Below are positions 27,773 to 35,923 of a stretch of DNA of 64,000 nucleotides, piece after piece. Both the position numbers and the translations under genes were made by a program. Location: the NCBI GenBank assembly GCA_026708325.1, contig JAPOVC010000026.1:82278-146277 (forward strand), in the 5' to 3' direction. Under the pieces are notes generated by a model. The model was not told where the DNA came from. It did no database searches and worked only from the letters and a program-made list of their open reading frames with translations. This stretch comes from Anaerolineaceae bacterium (GTDB taxonomy: Bacteria; Chloroflexota; Anaerolineae; Aggregatilineales; Phototrophicaceae). Numbering within the stretch: position 1 is the stretch's first letter; each line of letters opens with the position of its first letter.

Positions 27773-28374
27773 TTCACCCGCCCCTCCGGCCAGTAATCAT
27801 ATTCCATGTGCCTTGCGGTCCGGGCCGCATGTTCGCTGCCCAACAATCGCTCAACGACGTGCAATGACATGTCTATTCCCGCGGAGATGCCGGCAGACGT
27901 GATGAGTCGTCCGTTGTCGACATAGCGCGTATCTTCCAGTACGTGCGTAGACGGCGCCAGGCACGCCAGCAAGTCCAGCGAGCCCCAATGGGTCGTCGCG
28001 CTCAAGCCCTCCAGCAAACCCGCCTGCGCCAGCAACAGGGAACCGGTACACACCGACAGCGTCATTTCACAGCGCAAATCCTGTTCACGAATCCAGTCAA
28101 GCAAGGCTGTGTCCTTCAGCAAGGGCCGCGTACCCTGCCCGCCCGGGACGATCAGCAAATCCGGTGGGGGACAATTTTCCAGCGAGAAGTCAGGATTCAC
28201 GCTAAGGCCATTGCGGGCGATGACCGGACCCGCCACATGGGCCACCGTGCAGACACGAAAGGGCGGCGGATCGCTGCGGCTTGAGGCGACGGAAAACACT
28301 TCGTAGGGCCCGCAGAAATCCAGCACTTCCACGTCGTCAAAGATCAGGATGGCCACCACCCGCGTTTCATTCAC
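27751..28374 (-). CDS. DJ-1/PfpI-family (isonitrile hydratase-like) protein
   Basis: 207 residues from a GTG at 28374, which has AAGGAG six bases before it and overlaps the ogt stop by eight bases. The flavodoxin-like GATase1 fold is visible: VVAILIFDDVEVLDFCGPYEVF, LLIVPGGQGTRPLL, nucleophile cysteine in MTLSVCTGSLLLAQAGLLEG, and TTHWGSLDLL, which is the pattern of isonitrile hydratase and AraC-associated members of the family. Hydrolase, glyoxalase or stress roles are all possible. It is the last gene of the sigma factor-ogt-PfpI operon. Confidence 0.88.
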   Translation of the reverse strand: MNETRVVAILIFDDVEVLDFCGPYEVFSVASSRSDPPPFRVCTVAHVAGPVIARNGLSVNPDFSLENCPPPDLLIVPGGQGTRPLLKDTALLDWIREQDLRCEMTLSVCTGSLLLAQAGLLEGLSATTHWGSLDLLACLAPSTHVLEDTRYVDNGRLITSAGISAGIDMSLHVVERLLGSEHAARTARHMEYDYWPEGRVNQTGERQ

Positions 28375-28960
28375 AGGGCACTCCTTCCAAAGGCGCGCCT
28401 TCCAGACGCAACAACCAGCGCTTGCTCTCGATTCCCCGCGCCCCACTGTAACCGGTCAGTCGGCCGTCGCTGCCGACGACCCGGTGACAGGGGACCACAA
28501 TCGGCACTGGATTGCGTCCCAGCGCCTGGCCCACGGCGCGGCTGGCGCGAGGCGACCCCATCTCGCGGGCGATGTCGCCATAGCTGCGCAGTTCGCCGGC
28601 CGGGATGGCGCTGGCCCGACGCAGTACGCGTTGCTGAAAGCGGGTCATCTCGCCCAAATCGACGGGAAGGCGAAAGCGGACCTGGCAGCCGTCAAAGTAG
28701 GCGATGAGTTGCTCCTGCGCCTCACGCAGGGCATCGGGGTTGCGCCTCGACCTGGCCCTGGCCGGCAAGCGGGCGCGAAAATTGTCTTCCGAAACGCCAA
28801 ACGCCAGCCGGCACAGACCCGTCTCGCTTTGGGCCAGGTAAAGTTGACCCAGGGGCGAGTCTATTTCGGACCACTCCACCAGCGGCGCCGTGCGGGAGAA
28901 CCAGTTCAGCACACGCTCCCGCGATCGATTCATTCCACTTGCACTTGCATTTGCGTTCAT
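28367..28960 (-). CDS. ogt: methylated-DNA--[protein]-cysteine S-methyltransferase
   Basis: 197 residues. Suicide repair enzyme for O6-methylguanine. N-terminal ribonuclease-like domain (SPLGQLYLAQSETGLCRLAF) and C-terminal DNA-binding/catalytic domain with FQQRVLRRASAIPAGELRSYGDIA, SRAVGQALGRNPVPIVVPCHRVV (acceptor Cys in PCHR, about residue 159) and GRLTGYSGARGIESKRWLL. ATGA overlap with the sigma factor gene upstream means the repair enzyme is coupled to that regulator. Confidence 0.96.
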   Translation of the reverse strand: MNANASASGMNRSRERVLNWFSRTAPLVEWSEIDSPLGQLYLAQSETGLCRLAFGVSEDNFRARLPARARSRRNPDALREAQEQLIAYFDGCQVRFRLPVDLGEMTRFQQRVLRRASAIPAGELRSYGDIAREMGSPRASRAVGQALGRNPVPIVVPCHRVVGSDGRLTGYSGARGIESKRWLLRLEGAPLEGVPCE

Positions 28961-29445
28961 GCTTCCTCCAGTTCACGGCGCAGACGACGAACACCCAGCG
29001 ATACGTTGGCCCTTGCATTTGCCTCGCTGCAACGCAACACGCATGCCAGTTCCGAGTAGCGCAGTTCATGACCGAAACGCAACAGGACCGCCGCGCGCTG
29101 CCGGGGTGGCAACGCGCCAACTTTCTCCAGCACCAGGGCCAGTTCCTCCCCATGTTCCAGTTGCTCCAGCGCTGTGCGCGCCTCATCCGGCACGTCCAGA
29201 TCCTCCGGCAAGGGGACCTCCCGGCGAGCGCTGCGCAAGGCACTCAGGGCGCAGTTGGTGGCGATGCGATAGAGCCAGGCGCGCACGTTGCTGTTTGGGC
29301 GCAGACGGTCGAATGCCCCCCAGGCGCGCAGCCAGGTCTCCTGCGTCAAGTCGGCGGCGTCGGATGTCGAGCCACCTGCCATCCGCCGCAGGTAACGGTA
29401 GAGCTCATCGTGGTGAAGTTCGATCAGGACTTCGAAGCGGACCAG
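28957..29445 (-). CDS. ECF-type RNA polymerase sigma factor, probable CTG start
   Basis: About 162 residues. Region 2 reads HHDELYRYLRRMAGG then LTQETWLRAWGAFDRL; region 4 reads LPPRQRAAVLLRFGHELRYSELACVL with a helix-turn-helix. The only in-frame ATG (29382) would remove the first region-2 helix. The frame continues upstream without any ATG or GTG to a stop, and a CTG at 29445 has GAGGGGG eight bases before it, so I place the start there. A tempting ATG at that ribosome site is in another frame and ends after 15 codons. No anti-sigma gene is adjacent. It overlaps ogt by four bases. Confidence 0.82.
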   Translation of the reverse strand: MVRFEVLIELHHDELYRYLRRMAGGSTSDAADLTQETWLRAWGAFDRLRPNSNVRAWLYRIATNCALSALRSARREVPLPEDLDVPDEARTALEQLEHGEELALVLEKVGALPPRQRAAVLLRFGHELRYSELACVLRCSEANARANVSLGVRRLRRELEEA

Positions 29446-29594
29446 GACACATTCCCCCTCTGTTTGTCTCTATAACCCACTAGAGGGCCGTTTGTGAAAG
29501 AAGAGGCTGTCTTCTTGTGCCGCAAGGCAGCGTCGCGCCGGTGCCACCCCCGTCTTAAGGCACCGGCAGTGCCGTCAGTGAATCGCGTCTGCCG

Positions 29595-30866
29595 TCATTC
29601 GGCCAGAGAGAGCGTCCCGTCGTCCACCAGGCGCACGAAACGACGTTTGCCCACCTGCAACACGGCCGGCAACATGTCCGGAGTCACAATGGCCTGCACG
29701 TCGCGGATCTGAACGTCGTTCAGGCGGACGCCGTTTTGCCTCATCAGGCGCCGCGCCTCGCCCCCACTGTTGACCATGTTCAGGCGGCGCAAAAGATCGA
29801 GCACGCGCTCTTCGCCCTGCAGCGCGACCTCGTCGATTTCCTGGGGAACGCCCCCGCCGCGGAATACGTCATCCCAACGCGCCCGCGCGGCGTCTGCATC
29901 GGCCGGGCTGCAGAAGATGCTGACGATTTCCTGCGCCAGCTGCAGCTTCACCTCGTTGGGATGCAGACTGCCATCCTGCAGTCCGTCTGCCAGCGCATCC
30001 AGCTGCGCCGGCGACCAGCCGAGAATCAGTTTGTGATAGGCGGGCATGGCCAGGTCCGGCACGCTCATGACCTTGCCAAACATGTCCCAGGGTTCAGCCA
30101 GCAAGGGAATGTGGTTGCCCATGCTCTTGCTCATCTTGGCCTCGCCATCCGTGCCTGGCAACAACTCCCCCATGATGAGCGCGATTTGCGGCTTTTGGCC
30201 CAGCGCTTGTTGCAGCTTGCGTCCGGCGACAAGAATGTTGAAGAGCTGGTCCTGCCCGCCAACCTGAACGTCGGCCTCCTGGGCGACGGCGTCATAGCCC
30301 TGCATCAGACCGTAAAAAAGTTCGTGCAGGAAGATGGGAACGCCCGCATCGAGCCGCTTGCGGAAGTTCTCGCGCACCAGAAATTGCTGCACAGTGAAGT
30401 TGCTGGCCAGGCGAATGATGTCCGCGAAGTCCAGCGGCGACAGCCACTCGTCGTTGTAGCGCACGCGCGTCAGTTGCGGGTCGAGAATTTTAAAGGCCTG
30501 CTCGGCGTAAGTGCGGGCATTCTCCTGCACCTGCTCGCGCGTCAACTGTTCGCGCGCCTCTTCCTTGTCTGAGGGGTCGCCGATCAAACTGGTGAAGGAA
30601 CCCACCAGAAAGGTCACGTCATGCCCCAGTTCCTGGAACTGACGCAATTTGCGCATGGTGATGGTATGCCCGAGATGCAGGTCCGAAGTGCGCGGGTCAT
30701 AGCCGCAGTACACGCGCAGGGGACGACCCTCCCGTTCGGCCTCCAGCAGACGCTGGCGAAGTTCCGCGCGCATGGTCTCCGTGGTCTCGGCGTCGCCCGA
30801 TTCCGCGCCGGACATCAGCACGTCGACCTGTTCGTCAATCGTTATGGTGGTATTCGCTGTCGTCAC
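29595..30866 (-). CDS. tyrS: tyrosyl-tRNA synthetase
   Basis: 423 residues, full length class I synthetase. HIGH-type motif is HLGHT (about 63-67), the second class motif is KMSKSMGNHIPL, and a C-terminal S4 RNA-binding domain includes SGGEARRLMRQNGVRLN. GTG start at 30866. The 52-base gap upstream leaves no room for a T-box, so no tRNA-dependent riboswitch controls it. An extended -10 element lies at 30900-30908. Confidence 0.96.
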   Translation of the reverse strand: MTTANTTITIDEQVDVLMSGAESGDAETTETMRAELRQRLLEAEREGRPLRVYCGYDPRTSDLHLGHTITMRKLRQFQELGHDVTFLVGSFTSLIGDPSDKEEAREQLTREQVQENARTYAEQAFKILDPQLTRVRYNDEWLSPLDFADIIRLASNFTVQQFLVRENFRKRLDAGVPIFLHELFYGLMQGYDAVAQEADVQVGGQDQLFNILVAGRKLQQALGQKPQIALIMGELLPGTDGEAKMSKSMGNHIPLLAEPWDMFGKVMSVPDLAMPAYHKLILGWSPAQLDALADGLQDGSLHPNEVKLQLAQEIVSIFCSPADADAARARWDDVFRGGGVPQEIDEVALQGEERVLDLLRRLNMVNSGGEARRLMRQNGVRLNDVQIRDVQAIVTPDMLPAVLQVGKRRFVRLVDDGTLSLAE

Positions 30867-30899
30867 GCTGCGTAAACCTCTCTTCCTGCAGGCGGGGCG

Positions 30900-30908
30900 A
30901 GTATAGCA
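30900..30908 (-). promoter_or_regulatory. extended -10 promoter element of tyrS
   Basis: TGC followed by TATACT (30908-30900 on the minus strand), 34 bases before the tyrS start codon and partly inside the gap after glgB. No consensus -35 is visible, as is common for extended -10 promoters. Confidence 0.5.
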
Positions 30909-30918
30909 CAGCGCCGTT

Positions 30919-33129
30919 TTAGCTTTCCGGAATTCGCTGCAACCACATGGCGGACAGTGCCGGCAGGTCCAGCATCAGGCTGAATTCCTGACCGTGGACG
31001 GGCCGGGCCTCCGCGTGAAGCGGGCCGACGGCGCCGGCCCCGCTGCCGCCATATTGCGGATCATCGCTGTTGAGCAAAACGGCATAACTGCCGGCTTGCG
31101 CCACGCCAAATCGGTAGTTTCGCAGGGGCTCGTGGGAAAAGTTGCAGAGCGCCAGCACCGACTCTGCAGGATCGTTGCCCTGGCGGCTCCAGGCCAGCGT
31201 ACTGTGTTGCGCGTTGTGCACGTCGATCCAGCGGAAGCCCGCGTCCTCGAAGTCCCGTTGCCACAGCGCCGGCAGCGAGCGGTAGAGATGATTGGCCCGG
31301 CGCACCAGCTCATACAGTCCACGATGATGCGGCCACTGCAACAGGTTCCAGTCAAGGCCCCGCGTTTCGCTCCATTCCTGCCATTCCCCCAGTTCCAGGC
31401 CCATGAAGGCCAGTTTCTTGCCCGGGTGCGCCAGCATGTACAGGTACAGAGCCCGCAGGGTGGCGAATTGCTGCCACCAGTCGCCGGCCATCTTGCCCAG
31501 CATCGATCCCTTCAGATGCACGACCTCATCGTGCGAGAAGGGCAAGACGAAATTCTCGCTGAAGGCGTACATCAGGGAAAAGGTGATGCGTTCGTGCAGC
31601 AGGTGCCGGTCGGCCGGATGTGCCCGCAGGTATGCCAGGGTGTCGTTCATCCAGCCCATGTTCCACTTCAGGGTAAAGCCCAGACCGCCGGCGTCCACCG
31701 GCAGCGACACGCCGGGCCAGGCGCTCGATTCCTCGGCGATGGTGATGGCGCCCGGCACCTCTCCGTGCACTGCCACGTTGAAGTCCTGCAAAAAGCGAAT
31801 GGCGTCAAGGTTTTCGTGGCCGCCCTCTTCGTTGACCAGCAAATCACTGCCCTCACGCCCGAAATTGAGATACAGCATCGATGACACGGCATCGACCCGC
31901 AGACCGTCCACGTGATACGTCCGCAGCCAGAATAGTGCGTTGGACAAGAGGAAGTTGCGCACTTCGTTGCGGCCGAAGTTGAAAATACGCGTTCCCCACT
32001 GCGGTTGTTCGCCCAGGCGCGGATCGGCGTGCGAGTAGAGATGCGTGCCGTCAAAGCGGGACAGACCGTGCTCGTCGCGCGGGAAATGCGCCGGAACCCA
32101 GTCCAGCAGGACGCCGATCCCCGCCTGATGACAGGCATCGACAAAGGCCATGAAGTCCTGCGGTTCTCCATAGCGGCTGGACAGGGCATGGTAGCCGCTC
32201 ACCTGATAGCCCCAGGAGGCGTCCAGCGGGTGTTCGGCCAGGGGCAAAAACTCCACGTGCGTGTAACCCATGTCACAGAGCCATGGAATCAGTTGCTGCG
32301 CCAGTTCCCGAAAGTTAAGCAGGCTGTTATCGGGATGGCGGCGCCAGGAACCGGCGTGAATCTCATAGATGAGCACCGGACGCCGCAGCAGGGCGTCGAC
32401 GGAGCGCCTTGCCATCCAGGCCTCGTCGCCCCAGGCGTATCCACCCAGGTCCGTGACGATGGACGCAGTCTTTGGCCGCAATTCGCTGCGGAAGGCGTAG
32501 GGGTCCGCCTTTTGCGCATTGTAGTTGCCGTAGCCGACGACGTCATATTTGTAGGCCGCGCCGGGGCCGGCCCCGGGCAAAAAGAGTTCGTGAATGCCAC
32601 TGTCGCCCCGCGGCTGCATGGGGTGCAAACGGGGGTCCCAGTTGTTGAAATCTCCAACCACGCTGACCCGCCAGGCGTTCGGTGCCCAAACAGCGAAATT
32701 GACGCCGGTCACGCCATGGCAGTTGCGCAGATGGGCGCCAAGTTTCCCGTAGCTGTCGTGCCAGGTCCCCTGGCCGTAGAGATAGCGATCGTAGTCCGTC
32801 AGCAGGGCCTCGCGAAAGGCGTAGGGGTCGGCGAAACGGGAACTCCGGCCCGCCCGGTTTTGTTCCTCGAAGCAGTAGCGCGACCAGTCGCCCTGGACGG
32901 TCGCCGTGAAGTATCCGTCCCTCTGTGTTCGCTGCAGCCGGACGCGCTCGCCAGTTCCTTCGTTGCGGGCGAAGAGTTCCCGGGCCTGCGGGCGAAACGC
33001 CCGCAATCGCAGTCGACCTTCGCCAATCGGCTGCGGCCCCAGGACCTCGAAGGGCTGTCCGCAGCTGCCTTCAGCAAGCGCCGCGACCAGGTCATCCTGC
33101 CTGCCGGTTCCCTGCCTGTCGTGTTCCAT
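30919..33129 (-). CDS. glgB: 1,4-alpha-glucan branching enzyme
   Basis: 736 residues, full length GlgB. It forms alpha-1,6 branches in glycogen. An N-terminal carbohydrate-binding (CBM48) region holds GVNFAVWAPNAWRVSVVGDFNNW, and the GH13 barrel has YTHVEFLPLAEHP, WGYQVSGYHALSSRYG, the nucleophile Asp in YHVDGLRVDAVSSMLY, the acid Glu in TIAEESSAWPGV, and the transition-state Asp in NFVLPFSHDEVVHLKGS. A weak divergent promoter (TTGACA 33200-33195, 15-base spacer, CAAAAT) overlaps the alaS promoter. No other glycogen gene lies next to it. Confidence 0.97.
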   Translation of the reverse strand: MEHDRQGTGRQDDLVAALAEGSCGQPFEVLGPQPIGEGRLRLRAFRPQARELFARNEGTGERVRLQRTQRDGYFTATVQGDWSRYCFEEQNRAGRSSRFADPYAFREALLTDYDRYLYGQGTWHDSYGKLGAHLRNCHGVTGVNFAVWAPNAWRVSVVGDFNNWDPRLHPMQPRGDSGIHELFLPGAGPGAAYKYDVVGYGNYNAQKADPYAFRSELRPKTASIVTDLGGYAWGDEAWMARRSVDALLRRPVLIYEIHAGSWRRHPDNSLLNFRELAQQLIPWLCDMGYTHVEFLPLAEHPLDASWGYQVSGYHALSSRYGEPQDFMAFVDACHQAGIGVLLDWVPAHFPRDEHGLSRFDGTHLYSHADPRLGEQPQWGTRIFNFGRNEVRNFLLSNALFWLRTYHVDGLRVDAVSSMLYLNFGREGSDLLVNEEGGHENLDAIRFLQDFNVAVHGEVPGAITIAEESSAWPGVSLPVDAGGLGFTLKWNMGWMNDTLAYLRAHPADRHLLHERITFSLMYAFSENFVLPFSHDEVVHLKGSMLGKMAGDWWQQFATLRALYLYMLAHPGKKLAFMGLELGEWQEWSETRGLDWNLLQWPHHRGLYELVRRANHLYRSLPALWQRDFEDAGFRWIDVHNAQHSTLAWSRQGNDPAESVLALCNFSHEPLRNYRFGVAQAGSYAVLLNSDDPQYGGSGAGAVGPLHAEARPVHGQEFSLMLDLPALSAMWLQRIPES

Positions 33130-33158
33130 GGTCAGGATTATGACGGGCCGCCTTTCCC

Positions 33159-33187
33159 TTGTGAAGAGCAGGCATTTTGCCTATACT
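33159..33187 (+). promoter_or_regulatory. promoter of alaS
   Basis: TTGTGA (33159-33164), 17-base spacer, TATACT (33182-33187), 38 bases before the alaS start codon in the glgB-alaS divergent gap. Confidence 0.7.
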
Positions 33188-33225
33188 TTTGGCCTGTCAA
33201 ACCGTCCTCCCCACAAGGTCCCCCT

Positions 33226-35922
33226 ATGAAGCGCATGAGCAGCAGTGAGGCGCGCGCGGCCTTTCTGGACTACTTCGCCGACAGGCAGCATCAGGTTGTC
33301 GCGTCCTCCTCTTTGGTCCCTGGCAATGACCCCACCCTGCTCTTCGCCAATTCAGGCATGGTGCAGTTCAAGGACGTCTTCCTCGGGAACGAGCGGCGCG
33401 ACTATCGTCGGGCGACCACGTCGCAAAAGTGTCTTCGCGTCAGCGGCAAGCACAACGATCTGGAAGAGGTGGGCCCCTCCCCCCGCCATCACACCTTCTT
33501 TGAAATGCTGGGGAACTTCAGTTTTGGCGATTACTTCAAACTGGAAGCCATGCAAATGGCCTGGGAGTTGCTGACGGTCGTCTACGGGCTGCCAACCGAG
33601 CGACTCGCCGTCACCGTCTACGAAAGAGACGATGAAAGTTACGAGCTCTGGCGGGACGCCATCGGCATCGATCCACAACGAATCGCCCGCCTCGGGCCGG
33701 ACGACAACTTCTGGCAGATGGCGGAGACCGGCCCCTGCGGCCCCAACAGCGAGATTCACTGGGACAAGTTCCCGGAGCGCGGCGAGGCCGGCATCATCGC
33801 CTCGCTGGAAGCCGACGACGACCGCTTCCTTGAGCTCTGGAACCTGGTTTTCATGCAATTCAACCGAACGAAGCCAGACCCCGATCACAGCGGCGCCTGG
33901 GACGCGCCCTTGCCCAGGCCCGGCGTGGACACCGGTCTCGGTCTGGAGCGAATCACAAGCATTCTGCAGGGCGTGGACGTCAATTACGATACAGACCTCT
34001 TTCTGCCTGCGATTCAGGCCCTGCAGTTCCTGACCGGCCACAGCGATGCCGAGCGGGACGCTGACATCGTTCCCTATCGCGTAATCTCCGACCACATGCG
34101 GGCCGCCGTCTTTCTCATCGCCGACGGCGTGCTGCCCGGCCCCAAAGGACGCGACTCAGTGACCCGCCTGGTCATTCGTCGCGCCGCGCGCTTTGGACGC
34201 AAACTGGGTTTCGACGGCCCGTTTCTGGCGCAGATTGCCAACGCCGTTATTGAGGTCATGGGCGGTCACTTCGTGGAACTGGTCGAACGCCAGTCGGTGA
34301 TTTGCGGCGTCATCACGCGGGAGGAAGAACGCTTTCATCGTACGCTGGGGCGCGGGCTGGGCGAGCTGGACAACATGCTTGACGACCTGCAGGAGAGCGG
34401 GAACTGCACCCTGCCGGGAGAGCGGGCCTTTTACCTCACGGCGACGCTCGGCCTGCCCGTGGAAGTCATTCGCGACGTCGCCTCCGAGCGCGACATGCAA
34501 GTCGACCTCGCCGGATTTGAAGCCGCGCAGCAGCGACACGCGCTCGTAAGCGGCGCCGGTCAGGCGATGGGCGCGTTGGAGGGCAACGAAGCCTGGCAGG
34601 CCATGTACAGCGACCTGCAGAATTCCAATGACATCGTGTACGACCCCTACGGGCTGCCGGAGAGGAAGACGCGGCTGCTGGCCCTGTTGCAGGGAGCCCG
34701 GCCCCTCGCCGAAGCCATCGCCGGCGATCGCGTGGAAGTGGTGTTGGCCGAAACGCCCTTTTACGTCGAGGCGGGCGGCCAGGTCGCCGATCGCGGCGTC
34801 ATTCATGGCGATGGCTGGACAATCGACGTCGAGGACACGCGCCAGCCGGTCGAAGGCCTCGTGGTGCACCTGGGTGAGGTCATTGAGGGCCGTCCCCGGG
34901 CCGGTGAAGAGGCTGTGGCTGCCGTGGATGTCCAGCGGCGTCTGGACGTAACCCGCAATCACAGCGCAACCCATTTGTTGCATGCTGCCCTGCGGCATCA
35001 GCTGGGTGAACAGGTCCAGCAGCGGGGATCGCTGGTCGCTCCTGACCGGCTGCGCTTCGACTTCGTTCACGATGGCCCCGTCAGCGACGGCGAATTGCGG
35101 CGCGTGGAAGCCGAGGTCAACGACGCCATTCTGTCGGACCTCTGTGTCGAGGTGGCCTTCAAGCCCCTGGCCGAGGCGCGCGCAGATGGCGCGATCGCCC
35201 TTTTCGGCGAAAAGTACAGCGACATGGTGCGCACCATTGGCATCGGCAACGGGGACAGTCGTTACAGCTATGAGCTTTGCGGGGGGCTGCACGTCGCCCG
35301 CACCCAGGCGATCGGGCAATTCCGTATTCTCTCGGAAGGCAGCGTGAGCGCCGGCGTACGACGGGTTGAGGCCGTCACGGGTCGCGCCGCGCAGGACTAT
35401 GTCCAGGGTGCTCTCGCGCAACTGGGAGAGTTGGCCAGGTCCCTGGGCGGCAGCAGGCGGGAGTTGCCGGAACGACTGGCCGCCCTGCAGAAGGAACTGG
35501 GTGACAGTCGTCGCGAACTCGCTGCCCTGCGACGAGAGATGGCCCACCATGAATTCGCCAGACATCTGGATGACATCGAATACGCCGGCGATTTGCCCTT
35601 TCTCATCGCCCGGATGGACAGCCAACCGATGGAAGCCCTGCGAGAACTGGCGGACGCCTTTCGTCAGCAGGTGCCGGACGGCGCGTTGATTCTTGGAGGC
35701 GTCTACGAAGAGCGCCCCCTGTTGCTGGTTGCCGTCGCCCGCGAGCGCGTGAAACAGGGCTTGCATGCCGGCCAGATCATCCGTCCCCTGGCCAAACGGG
35801 TTGGCGGCGGCGGTGGCGGACGGCCCGACATGGCCCAGGCCGGCGGCCGCGATGCCGAAGCCCTGCCACAAGCGCTCGCCGACGCCCGCAACCTGATCAT
35901 GGACCACTGGCAACCGGCCTGA
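33226..35922 (+). CDS. alaS: alanyl-tRNA synthetase
   Basis: 898 residues. Class II core begins SSSEARAAFLDYFADRQHQV with PTLLFANSGMVQFKDVFLG and HHTFFEMLGNFSFGDYFK; editing domain has the zinc-type motif NHSATHLLHAAL and the CGGLH Cys/His site; the C-Ala domain has the glycine-rich GGGGGGRPDMAQAGG near the C-terminus. An open frame extends about 1.2 kb upstream over the antisense of glgB, but homology and the promoter at 33159-33187 place the start at 33226 (or the ATG three codons later). One base separates it from the next gene. Confidence 0.97.
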   Translation: MKRMSSSEARAAFLDYFADRQHQVVASSSLVPGNDPTLLFANSGMVQFKDVFLGNERRDYRRATTSQKCLRVSGKHNDLEEVGPSPRHHTFFEMLGNFSFGDYFKLEAMQMAWELLTVVYGLPTERLAVTVYERDDESYELWRDAIGIDPQRIARLGPDDNFWQMAETGPCGPNSEIHWDKFPERGEAGIIASLEADDDRFLELWNLVFMQFNRTKPDPDHSGAWDAPLPRPGVDTGLGLERITSILQGVDVNYDTDLFLPAIQALQFLTGHSDAERDADIVPYRVISDHMRAAVFLIADGVLPGPKGRDSVTRLVIRRAARFGRKLGFDGPFLAQIANAVIEVMGGHFVELVERQSVICGVITREEERFHRTLGRGLGELDNMLDDLQESGNCTLPGERAFYLTATLGLPVEVIRDVASERDMQVDLAGFEAAQQRHALVSGAGQAMGALEGNEAWQAMYSDLQNSNDIVYDPYGLPERKTRLLALLQGARPLAEAIAGDRVEVVLAETPFYVEAGGQVADRGVIHGDGWTIDVEDTRQPVEGLVVHLGEVIEGRPRAGEEAVAAVDVQRRLDVTRNHSATHLLHAALRHQLGEQVQQRGSLVAPDRLRFDFVHDGPVSDGELRRVEAEVNDAILSDLCVEVAFKPLAEARADGAIALFGEKYSDMVRTIGIGNGDSRYSYELCGGLHVARTQAIGQFRILSEGSVSAGVRRVEAVTGRAAQDYVQGALAQLGELARSLGGSRRELPERLAALQKELGDSRRELAALRREMAHHEFARHLDDIEYAGDLPFLIARMDSQPMEALRELADAFRQQVPDGALILGGVYEERPLLLVAVARERVKQGLHAGQIIRPLAKRVGGGGGGRPDMAQAGGRDAEALPQALADARNLIMDHWQPA

Positions 35923-35923
35923 C

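Noticed and set aside
29446..29594. Hairpin AAGAAGA/TCTTCTT between tyrS and the sigma factor gene
   Set aside because: AT-rich 7-bp stem without a following T run; could be chance.
30867..30918. T-box riboswitch upstream of tyrS (and alaS at 33130-33225)
   Set aside because: The gaps are 52 and 96 bases, too short for a T-box, and no specifier or antiterminator sequences are present.
32005..33225. Upstream extension of the alaS reading frame by about 400 codons
   Set aside because: It is antisense to glgB and lies before the alaS promoter; the AlaRS family starts at 33226.
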